Origin: CALBPI01 sp039027435
Lineage (GTDB): Bacteria > Pseudomonadota > Gammaproteobacteria > Steroidobacterales > Woeseiaceae
Assembly (NCBI GenBank): GCA_039027435.1
Contig: JBCCKF010000015.1
Coordinates: 4,046-68,045 of the forward strand
Direction of reading: 5' to 3'
Length of the DNA stretch: 64,000 bases
In this document: one piece after another, positions 8,366-15,880 of the stretch
Layout: the number at the start of each line of letters is the position of its first letter
Numbering within the stretch: the stretch's first letter is position 1
Notes under the pieces: model-generated
Databases searched by the model: none
Seen by the model: only the letters and a program-made list of their open reading frames with translations
What the model was told of the DNA's origin: nothing
Translations under genes and position numbers: made by a program

Positions 8366-8868
8366 AGGAAGCCCTCACCGAGGCGCCAGCGCGTACTGGC
8401 TGATTGACCTTCTCCCGAGCCAACGTAAACCACCGCTTCAGAAATCGCGTACTGCTGGGCGACATCGCCCTCGAGCAAGCGAGAAAGCAGCCACCAGGAC
8501 AGTTCCTCGGCGGTGACATTGGCAAGTGGCAGGATCTGCGTATCGGCTGCCACGAAATACATAGTCTCATTCGCGAACTTCGCGATCACCGTCTGTTCGT
8601 CGTCACTCTTGGTGACCTCAAGATGTGGGGAGTGTTCCGGCAGCAACATGTACTCATCGAGACTGTCGCACAACGTACGCAGCTTTTTCTTCATCACGTT
8701 GTAGTCGAAACACAATCCGTCGGCCCCAACGGCGGCGGTGATATCAGCCCGAACCGCAAAGTTGTGGCCGTGCAAGCGCTCACGCTCCTCGCCTGAGAAA
8801 ATTGTGAAATGGGCTGCCGAAAACTTGAGGTACTGATTACGGATGTGGATGGTGGTTTGTCGAGACAT
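8362..8868 (-). CDS. 6-pyruvoyl-tetrahydropterin synthase-like protein (QueD/PTPS fold)
   Basis: A 168-residue T-fold protein. The three zinc histidines are seen as His20 (FSAAH) and His33/His35 (LHGHNF). The catalytic cysteine expected 4 or 6 residues before HGH is missing (Arg29 and Glu27 stand there), and the LDH motif of QueD/PTPS reads LDE (about 70-72). The enzyme therefore should not be called QueD without test; PTPS-III proteins, which use Glu in place of Cys in folate synthesis, are one comparison. AAGGAG precedes the ATG by 9 bases. No other queuosine gene is nearby, and an SDR gene is coupled downstream. Confidence 0.75.
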   Translation of the reverse strand: MSRQTTIHIRNQYLKFSAAHFTIFSGEERERLHGHNFAVRADITAAVGADGLCFDYNVMKKKLRTLCDSLDEYMLLPEHSPHLEVTKSDDEQTVIAKFANETMYFVAADTQILPLANVTAEELSWWLLSRLLEGDVAQQYAISEAVVYVGSGEGQSASTRWRLGEGFL

Positions 8869-9204
8869 CGTGGCTCACTCCTTGGGAGGCGACATCTTGC
8901 CCTCTGTGGTGGTCGATTGCACTTCGCAGCGCAGCGCGACTCGATTCAGTCGCCCGGTCTTTAGCACCCAAATGGGGTTCCTTGTTTGGTGGCGCTGCAT
9001 CTACGCTCGTAGAAATCGGATTGAATACCGACAATTATCAGTTTAAACAATCACTTAGATGTAGCGTATTTCGAATTGTAACTTTGTATCATTACTGACT
9101 GCACGGTTTGGTGTTTCTGGCATCGCCATTTTGCTTGCTTTAGTGTGGTCGGGTTAACACGGTCAGGGGCCGTGGGGTTCGCTATTGTTCAGAGGGTCAC
9201 TTAG
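8869..9204. other. 336-base divergent intergenic region
   Basis: No convincing gene is present. The region separates the PTPS-like gene (minus) from the TldD operon (plus) and includes a distinctly AT-rich stretch at about 9015-9110. It should hold both promoters. Only the minus-strand one can be suggested; I see no good plus-strand hexamer pair. Confidence 0.7.
9022..9050 (-). promoter_or_regulatory. possible promoter of the PTPS-like/SDR pair
   Basis: On the minus strand TTGTTT (9045-9050) and TATTCA (9022-9027) are separated by exactly 17 bases inside the AT-rich part of the intergenic region. The leader to the ATG would be about 145 bases. Confidence 0.35.
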
Positions 9205-10833
9205 ATGGATCGACGCAAATTCTTGAAAGTCGCCGGCGTAGGTGCGGGCACGATCGCACTGCCAATCACCGGCCAGGCGATTGCGGCGGAGGAGCTTCTC
9301 AAGCCTGCCAATTCAGCCGCGCAGCAAATGCTCGCAGACGCAGCACTGAAAGCCGCCAAGGCCGCGGGTGCAACCTATGCAGACGTGCGAATTGGGCGGT
9401 ACCTGAACCAGTTTGTGGTTACCCGCGAGCTCAAAGTTCAGAACATTGTGAATACTGAGTCGGTCGGCGTAGGCGTTCGTGTAATCGCGAAAGACACATG
9501 GGGTTTTGCTGCCACCTCGAGTCTGACGCCTGAAGCGGTAGCCGAGGCAGCGCAGAATGCAGTCGCCATCGCCAAGGCTAATGCGGTCTACCAGACGGAA
9601 CCCGTGAAGCTTGCTCCGGTGAAAGGCGTAGGCGAGGTGAGCTGGCGTACACCGATCAAACAGAACGGTATGGAAATCCCCATCGCCGACAAGGTCGACA
9701 TGCTGATGGCAGTGAACAAGGCGGCCCTCGATAACGGCGCTGACTACGTAAACTCCACGCTCTACCTTGTGAATGAACAGAAGTATTTCGCGTCAACCGA
9801 TGGCTCCTACATCGATCAGGACGTGCACCGAATCTGGGCGCCGATGGGCGTCACCGCGGTCGACAAGGAGACCGGCAAGTTCCGCAGTCGGAATGGTCTG
9901 TCCGACCCGATGGGCATGGGCTGGGAGTACTTCTCAGGTGATAAGGCGGAGAAGATTCCGGGTGTCACCACCCGTTATCGTTACGCCTACGATATGGTTG
10001 AGGACGCCACACTGGCCGCCCAGCAGGCACGCCAGAAGCTTAGCGCGCCGTCCGTAAAACCCGGCAAGTACAGTCTGGTGCTCGATCCGACACACCTGAT
10101 GCTCACCATCCACGAGTCTGTGGGACACCCGCTCGAACTGGACCGGGTACTTGGCTATGAGGCCAACTACGCAGGCACCAGCTTCGCGACACTCGACAAG
10201 TGGGAGAGTGGTGAATTCGAGTACGGCTCGAAGATCGTCAATCTGTTCGCGGACAAGATTCAGCCGCACTCGCTCGGCGCAGTGGGCTACGACGATGAGG
10301 GTGTGAAGACCAAGAAATGGGATCTCGTCAAGGACGGTATCCTCGTCAACTATCAGGCCATTCGCGATCAGGCACACATCATCAACGAGGAAGAGTCGCA
10401 TGGTTGTTGCTACGCGCAGAGCTGGAGCGATGTCCAGTTCCAGCGGATGCCGAACGTGTCGCTTGCGCCGGGTGAAGAGACACTCTCGGTCGATGAGATG
10501 ATCGCCGACGTTGAAGACGGCATTTATATCGTTGGTCGCGGCTCTTACTCGATTGATCAACAGCGCTACAACTTCCAGTTTGGCGGTCAGTTGTTCTACG
10601 AAATCAAGGACGGCGAAATCACCCAGCAGATAGAAGACGTTGCTTATCAGTCCAACACGCAGGAGTTCTGGAATTCCTGTTCGGCTATTTGTGATGAACG
10701 TGACTACCGTCTCGGCGGATCGTTCTTCGATGGCAAAGGACAACCGTCGCAGGTCAGTGCGGTCTCGCATGGCTGCTCCACCACGCGTTTTGATGATGTG
10801 AATGTCATCAACACCGCGCGTAAATTGGGCTAA
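9205..10833 (+). CDS. TldD-type zinc metalloprotease with Tat signal
   Basis: A 542-residue TldD/PmbA-family protein. TldD is the catalytic subunit of a heterodimeric protease that trims unfolded peptides (known from microcin B17 maturation and CcdA degradation). HESVGH gives the HExxxH zinc site (His303, Glu304, His308), and Cys524 in SHGCSTT matches the distant third ligand of TldD. Unlike the cytoplasmic E. coli protein, the N-terminus DRRKFLKVAG is a near-ideal twin-arginine signal, with a cleavage site after AIA (residue 27). It is the first gene of the operon and the TldE-like gene follows after 30 bases. Confidence 0.92.
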   Translation: MDRRKFLKVAGVGAGTIALPITGQAIAAEELLKPANSAAQQMLADAALKAAKAAGATYADVRIGRYLNQFVVTRELKVQNIVNTESVGVGVRVIAKDTWGFAATSSLTPEAVAEAAQNAVAIAKANAVYQTEPVKLAPVKGVGEVSWRTPIKQNGMEIPIADKVDMLMAVNKAALDNGADYVNSTLYLVNEQKYFASTDGSYIDQDVHRIWAPMGVTAVDKETGKFRSRNGLSDPMGMGWEYFSGDKAEKIPGVTTRYRYAYDMVEDATLAAQQARQKLSAPSVKPGKYSLVLDPTHLMLTIHESVGHPLELDRVLGYEANYAGTSFATLDKWESGEFEYGSKIVNLFADKIQPHSLGAVGYDDEGVKTKKWDLVKDGILVNYQAIRDQAHIINEEESHGCCYAQSWSDVQFQRMPNVSLAPGEETLSVDEMIADVEDGIYIVGRGSYSIDQQRYNFQFGGQLFYEIKDGEITQQIEDVAYQSNTQEFWNSCSAICDERDYRLGGSFFDGKGQPSQVSAVSHGCSTTRFDDVNVINTARKLG

Positions 10834-10863
10834 CGGGTCCGCAACGGATAGAGAGAGAAAGAC

Positions 10864-12192
10864 ATGACGATCATGACACGTGACGACGCACGTACGATCC
10901 TTGAAAAAGTAGTTGCCCTGTCGAAAGCGGACGGTTGCGAAGCAAACCTGTCGGGTTCTGTGGAAGGCAATATCCGGTATGCACGCAACAGCGTCTCGAC
11001 CGCTGGCGAGACCCGCAACGTGGACCTGGTGGTTCAGTGCAACTTCGGCAAGAAAGTGGGTACTGCGACCATCAACGAATTCGACGATGCGTCACTTGCA
11101 AAAGTGGTAGCACGCGCCGAGGAAACCGCCAAGCTTGCCCCGGAGTCTCCGGAGTTTATGCCGGTGCTGGCACAACAGAAGTACGCCGAAGGCAAGGCTT
11201 TCGTTCAGAAGACTGCGGACATCAAGCCAGAGTATCGGGCGGAGGCTGCTGCTGCGAGTATTGCGCCAGCTGCAAAGAACGAGGCGACCGCGGCAGGGTT
11301 CTTGAACGACAGCGCTGGCTTTAGCGCGATGATGAATAGCGAAGGGTTGTTCGCGTATCACACAGAAACCAACGTGAACTTCACCGTCACTGTGCGCACG
11401 GATGACGGCACTGGGTCTGGCTGGGCATCCAGCGACGACAACGATGTCTCGCGCATCGATACCTCCGCCACGTCGGAGGTGGCGTTGCAAAAAGCGCTCG
11501 CATCGCGTGAGGCAAAGGCACTCGAGCCAGGTAAGTACACCGTTATTCTCGAGCCGGATGCGGCGGGCCAGATTCTTGGTCGGATGTTCTTTGCATTCGG
11601 CGCGCGTCAGGCTGATGAAGGTCGTAGTTTCCTGACCAAGAAGGGTGGTGGAAATCGTCTGGGCGAGCAGGTCTTTGATGAGCGTGTCACCGCGTATAGT
11701 GACCCTCTTGACCCGCGCGTACCCAGCGCCACCTGGAGCGGCGATGGGCAGGCTTTGAACAAGCTCAGCATCATCAAGAATGGTGTTGTGGACAACATGT
11801 TTTACAGCCGCTACTGGGCGGAGCAAAAAGATGCTGAGCCCGTGCCCCAGCCGAGCAATATCATCATGGTTGGTGGCACCAAATCGCAGGCCGAACTGAT
11901 CAAGAACACCGAACGCGGCATTCTTGTTTCGCGCCTTTGGTATATCCGTGGACTGGACCCGCAGACCCAGTTGTACACGGGGCTGACGCGTGACGGCACG
12001 TTCTATATCGAGGACGGCGAGATCAAGTACCCGGTGAAGAACTTCCGCTTTAACGATAGTCCGGTGATCATGTTGAACAATCTCGATGAGCTTGGCGAAA
12101 GCGTGCGCGTGAATCTATTCGGCTTGCCGGTCATGATGCCGTCAATGCGGATTCGCGAGTTCACCTTCTCAAGTCTCTCTGACGCGGTTTGA
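10864..12192 (+). CDS. TldE/PmbA-like partner subunit
   Basis: A 442-residue TldD/PmbA-family protein without the HExxxH zinc site, as expected for the non-catalytic TldE (PmbA) subunit. At the equivalent place the chain reads EPDAAGQILGRMFF. No signal peptide is visible, although the neighbouring TldD has a Tat signal. If they form the usual heterodimer, this subunit could be carried out with TldD as a folded complex; otherwise it stays in the cytoplasm. GAGAGAGAAAG precedes the ATG. Its TGA overlaps the start of the DUF4159 gene. Confidence 0.9.
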   Translation: MTIMTRDDARTILEKVVALSKADGCEANLSGSVEGNIRYARNSVSTAGETRNVDLVVQCNFGKKVGTATINEFDDASLAKVVARAEETAKLAPESPEFMPVLAQQKYAEGKAFVQKTADIKPEYRAEAAAASIAPAAKNEATAAGFLNDSAGFSAMMNSEGLFAYHTETNVNFTVTVRTDDGTGSGWASSDDNDVSRIDTSATSEVALQKALASREAKALEPGKYTVILEPDAAGQILGRMFFAFGARQADEGRSFLTKKGGGNRLGEQVFDERVTAYSDPLDPRVPSATWSGDGQALNKLSIIKNGVVDNMFYSRYWAEQKDAEPVPQPSNIIMVGGTKSQAELIKNTERGILVSRLWYIRGLDPQTQLYTGLTRDGTFYIEDGEIKYPVKNFRFNDSPVIMLNNLDELGESVRVNLFGLPVMMPSMRIREFTFSSLSDAV

Positions 12193-12896
12193 TCAGGCCT
12201 CGCGTTTCACGTCGAAGGTTCCTAACGGAGGCTGCCAGCGTCTCGGCGCTGGCAGCACTGCCGTTTAGCGCAAGCGCAAGTGGGTTCGATTTTTTCTTCA
12301 CCCGACTGATGTATGAGTCCGGTAACTGGGGCGTAGATCCTCGGATGCCGATCAACGTCCTCAATAGTCTGGTGGAATACACCACGCTCAACGTGGATCC
12401 GGAAGAGCGAGTAATCGCCCTGTCGGATCCGGCGATGCTGCAGTCCCCGTTTTGCTATATGGCCGGGCACAAGCTGGTCGAATTCAGCGAACGCGAAGCC
12501 GAGATGTTCGTGAATTACGTACAGCGCGGCGGGTTCGTATTCGTCGATGATTGCAATCACGACATCGATGCGCTGTTTGCAAGGAGCTTCACACGGCAGA
12601 TGGAGCGATTATTCGGCAACGATTGTCTTCAGAAGTTGCCCGATGACCATCCGATCTATTCAAGTTTTTTCGACTTTGACGGGCCGCCCACGACCAGCTT
12701 TGAGTTGAATGGGTGGGGCGACGATCTCGTACACGACTACCTGCGCGGTATCGAAGTGAATGGGCGAACTGCTGTGCTCTACAGCAACAAAGATTATGGT
12801 TGCGAGTGGGACTATGACTATCGCAACAAGCGTTGGCTTGCGGTCGATAACACGCAGTTTGCGGTCAACATTGTGATGTACGCCCTGAACTATTGA
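12189..12896 (+). CDS. DUF4159 protein with Tat signal
   Basis: A 235-residue protein of the DUF4159 family. A twin-arginine segment (SRRRFLTEA, about 7-15) and a hydrophobic stretch ending near residue 30 predict export. DUF4159 has a glutamine-amidotransferase-like fold in related proteins; conserved segments seen here are YESGNWGVDPR and FVFVDDCNHD. The start is TTG at 12189, overlapping the TldE stop as TTGA; it is the only start that keeps the RR motif. DUF4159 is typically found beside MoxR and DUF58 genes, exactly as here. Confidence 0.85.
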   Translation: MIRPRVSRRRFLTEAASVSALAALPFSASASGFDFFFTRLMYESGNWGVDPRMPINVLNSLVEYTTLNVDPEERVIALSDPAMLQSPFCYMAGHKLVEFSEREAEMFVNYVQRGGFVFVDDCNHDIDALFARSFTRQMERLFGNDCLQKLPDDHPIYSSFFDFDGPPTTSFELNGWGDDLVHDYLRGIEVNGRTAVLYSNKDYGCEWDYDYRNKRWLAVDNTQFAVNIVMYALNY

Positions 12897-12898
12897 TC

Positions 12899-13918
12899 AT
12901 GAGCCAGGATCAGGAAATCCAGCAGACACTGGAGCGGTTCGGCGCAGTCCGTACAAGCGTTGCGAGAGTCATCGTCGGTCAGCAATCGGTTGTGGACGAT
13001 TTGTTGGTGGCGCTGATTGCCGGTGGTCACTGCCTTCTACAGGGTGTACCCGGGCTCGGCAAAACGCTCCTGCTGCGTACACTTGCGACTGCGCTGGATT
13101 TGCCATTCGGACGGATTCAATTTACCCCGGACTTGATGCCGGCTGACATCATCGGTAGCGAATTGCTGGTTGAAAGCGAATCGGGTGGACGTAAATTCGA
13201 GTTTCAAAAGGGGCCGGTGTTCACATCTTTGTTGCTGGCGGATGAGATCAATCGAACACCGCCTCGCACACAATCTGCCTTGCTCGAAGCGATGGCCGAA
13301 TCGTCGGTTACCTGGGCCGGAAAAGCACATGCGCTTCCAGACCCGTTCTTTGTAATGGCGACGCAGAACCCGTTGGAACAAGCCGGTACGTATCCGTTGC
13401 CGGAGGCGCAGCTCGATCGCTTTCTGCTGATGGTCAACATCGATTACCCGACGCTCGACGAGGAAATCGAGGTGCTTGAGCGCACGACGGGTACGCACAA
13501 GGCCGAGGCCCGCGCGGTGATGAATCGGGAGGATATTGCGTTGGCTCGCGCGCTGGTGCGGGAGGTGCCTATCAGTGCAGAACTGATTCGGTATGCGGCG
13601 ATGCTGGTGCGAGCGACGCGACCGGAGGATGCGCTTGCTACACCAGCAACAACGGAGTGGATACGCTGGGGTGCAGGACCGCGTGCCGGGCAGGCGCTGG
13701 TGGTTGCCGCAAAGGCGCGAGCGATGCTGGACGGTCGGTTGGCCGTGACGCTTTCCGATTTGCATGCGGTCGCACCCTCGGTTTTGCGGCATCGCCTGAT
13801 TCTGAATTTCCATGCACAGTCCGAACACCACTCCAGTGACCAGGTTGTGCAAGAGTTGATCAGCGCTTTGCCGGGTCCTGTCGATCCGCTGGAAGCCGTT
13901 ACTGAACAGAGTGCGTAA
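12899..13918 (+). CDS. MoxR-family AAA+ ATPase
   Basis: A 339-residue AAA+ ATPase of the MoxR class. Walker A is GVPGLGKT (near 47-54), Walker B is LLADEINR (about 106-113), and TQNPLEQAGTYPLPEAQ is the family sensor region. MoxR proteins act as chaperones with von Willebrand-type partners, inserting cofactors or remodelling envelope and redox complexes. The DUF58 gene downstream overlaps by 8 bases and is the expected partner. ATG 12899 is preferred, but TTG 12893 overlapping the DUF4159 stop is possible. Confidence 0.93.
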   Translation: MSQDQEIQQTLERFGAVRTSVARVIVGQQSVVDDLLVALIAGGHCLLQGVPGLGKTLLLRTLATALDLPFGRIQFTPDLMPADIIGSELLVESESGGRKFEFQKGPVFTSLLLADEINRTPPRTQSALLEAMAESSVTWAGKAHALPDPFFVMATQNPLEQAGTYPLPEAQLDRFLLMVNIDYPTLDEEIEVLERTTGTHKAEARAVMNREDIALARALVREVPISAELIRYAAMLVRATRPEDALATPATTEWIRWGAGPRAGQALVVAAKARAMLDGRLAVTLSDLHAVAPSVLRHRLILNFHAQSEHHSSDQVVQELISALPGPVDPLEAVTEQSA

Positions 13919-14846
13919 TACCAAAGATCAACTTTGGTTACCCGGAGCAGAGCTGCGGCAGCTGATCTCGCGATTTGCGATTGCACCGCAACACAGAGTT
14001 GAGAGTCCAATTCGCGCCGCCAACCCGAGTGCTCACCGCGACGTTGGTACCGAGTTTCAGCAATACCGTAGCTTTCAGCCCGGCGACGATCTGCGTCGCG
14101 TAGACTGGCGAGCATTCGGGCGCAGCGATCGTTTGCTGGTGCGTGAGGCAGAACGCGAGGGTCGTCTGACGATCGTATTTGTTCTTGATCTCAGTGGGTC
14201 GATGTCCATGCAGGATTCGAACGGTCAGTCTCGGTACGAGTATGCCTGCGAGTTGGTTGGCGCGCTGGCATGGCTGGCAAATGAACAACGACACGATCTC
14301 ATGTTGCTCGGTCTCGGAGGAGGCCGCCCGCTGGTTGTCCCTGCAGGTTTCGGCCAGACGCAGGTGGAGCGGATGCTGAGGGTGCTGAGTCAGGCTGCGC
14401 CCGAGGGGCCATCGCCGACTTCGGTGGAAGTACACAATGCGCTGGAGCAAATCCCGGCGCGAAGCGCGCTGTTTGTGCTCAGCGATTTTCTCTCAACGGA
14501 CGAACAGACGACCGCTAGCTTAGTGAAACTTGCGAGCCGTAGTTTTTCGATGACAAGCGTGCAGATTTTGCTGAATCAGGAACTGAGTTTGCCGAGGGTC
14601 GGGCAGGTACGATTGGTCGAACAGGAGCGTGGTGGCACCCAGCTTTTTGATGTTCGATCTTTTCGCCGTGATTATGAAGCGCGCTTTGGCCAATTGCTGC
14701 GCGACATGCGACGCTCGCACGTGGGTATGGGTGCACGCTTTGTGCGCACTAGTGCAGATACGAGTCCGGCCGCGACGTTGCGTGCGATTCTTCACCCTGA
14801 GTTGCCCGGCAGCAAACGACTCCTGGTCTCGGTAGCTGGCGCGTGA
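13911..14846 (+). CDS. DUF58 protein with von Willebrand-like domain
   Basis: A 311-residue DUF58 protein. The conserved segment YRSFQPGDDLRRVDWRAFGR (about 44-63) is diagnostic, and FVLDLSGSMS (about 90-99) gives the DxSxS metal-ion-dependent adhesion site of a vWA-like fold. No transmembrane segment is seen, so it is probably a cytoplasmic partner of the MoxR ATPase. Translation starts at GTG 13911 inside the end of moxR and its TGA overlaps the next GTG (GTGA). Confidence 0.92.
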   Translation: MRNTKDQLWLPGAELRQLISRFAIAPQHRVESPIRAANPSAHRDVGTEFQQYRSFQPGDDLRRVDWRAFGRSDRLLVREAEREGRLTIVFVLDLSGSMSMQDSNGQSRYEYACELVGALAWLANEQRHDLMLLGLGGGRPLVVPAGFGQTQVERMLRVLSQAAPEGPSPTSVEVHNALEQIPARSALFVLSDFLSTDEQTTASLVKLASRSFSMTSVQILLNQELSLPRVGQVRLVEQERGGTQLFDVRSFRRDYEARFGQLLRDMRRSHVGMGARFVRTSADTSPAATLRAILHPELPGSKRLLVSVAGA

Positions 14847-15880
14847 GCCCAGTGGCTATTGCTTTGCTCGGTGTTGTGGCCGGGATTCTGACGATCGCCA
14901 TTCACTGGTTGTTTCGTGGCGCGCGCAAAACGCTCGAAGTGGCGACGCTCGAGCCGTTTGGCGATCTGGTCCGGCCGCGCCTGCGTCTGACACGCCTGCA
15001 TGAGCCCTTGCTGCTCCTGTTGAGATTGCTGCTACTGTCGATGCTGGTCGTGGCGCTGCTGACATCAGTTATTGACTTTGAGCGAGAGCGTTTTGGTGAG
15101 CAAGTCGTACTTGTTACTCCCAATCTGTCTTCCGAAGTAGCTCGCTCGCTCCTTGAATCCGGGTCGGATGTGCGTTGGCTCGACGCTAACCTCACACCGG
15201 TTGCGCGCCCGCCCGTATCTGCAGACTGGGTTCAGGCGTTGTTGGATGCGGACCGCAAGATTCCGATGTCGTCCGAGATTCGAGTGACCGGCTGGGCTGC
15301 GGCTCGAGACTGGCCGCTGCGGGCTCCGGTCCTGCGCCGCGAAATTCAATGGGAATGGCTGGCCGAGGACTCAAAGCCAGTGACCCAGTTGTGGCCAGAA
15401 GTGCTTCAGGTTGTCGTGGGCGAAGACCTGCAGAGATTCAGAGCAGAGCGGGCGTTCGAGGTGTGGAAGAACTACGGCCTGCTCGACTCGACAGAAATTC
15501 GCTGGCTCGAGGTCGACGAGGTCTCGGCTGACTATCCGGTCATTTGGTGGCAGAACGGCGCACCGCCATCGACCCCTTTTGGACTTGCCGTGGCGAACGA
15601 CCGTGGCGATTTGAGTGCGGGCTGGGAGGTGGTAGCGCCACCGTCAACCACTGATGACAACGAGTTTGCCAGTCGACTCTGGAACGCGCTTATCGCATTC
15701 GAAAGCGCACGACCCGTCCCCGCTATGCCAGCCCGACTCAGTGCAGAGATCAACCCTGATCTGCAATCGGTCCTCAAGGATCCAGCGTCAGACACAGCAG
15801 GACTCTCCGGCGCATGGTGGCTCATCGCGCTGTTGTTTGGTCTCGAGCGGTTTCTGGCCGCGCGGGCAGCTCGGCGATGA
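14843..15880 (+). CDS. BatA-like membrane protein
   Basis: A 345-residue membrane protein with an N-terminal double-helix region (about 3-20 and 51-70) matching the BatA N-terminal family, a long periplasmic part, and a last helix near 322-338. The middle resembles the degraded vWA or amidotransferase-like domains of aerotolerance-type proteins but I see no intact MIDAS site. It is the third member of the MoxR-DUF58-BatA series and overlaps both neighbours by 4 bases. Confidence 0.8.
   Translation: MSPVAIALLGVVAGILTIAIHWLFRGARKTLEVATLEPFGDLVRPRLRLTRLHEPLLLLLRLLLLSMLVVALLTSVIDFERERFGEQVVLVTPNLSSEVARSLLESGSDVRWLDANLTPVARPPVSADWVQALLDADRKIPMSSEIRVTGWAAARDWPLRAPVLRREIQWEWLAEDSKPVTQLWPEVLQVVVGEDLQRFRAERAFEVWKNYGLLDSTEIRWLEVDEVSADYPVIWWQNGAPPSTPFGLAVANDRGDLSAGWEVVAPPSTTDDNEFASRLWNALIAFESARPVPAMPARLSAEINPDLQSVLKDPASDTAGLSGAWWLIALLFGLERFLAARAARR

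Noticed and set aside
8843..9046. 67-codon open frame in the PTPS/TldD intergenic region
   Set aside because: It overlaps the start of the PTPS-like gene on the other strand and shows no ribosome site or domain.
9934..10770. 278-codon open frame on the minus strand
   Set aside because: Antisense to the TldD-type gene with intact zinc motif; no independent support.
13037..13924. 295-codon open frame on the minus strand
   Set aside because: Antisense to the MoxR gene, very rich in Arg, His and Cys as expected of a shadow frame.
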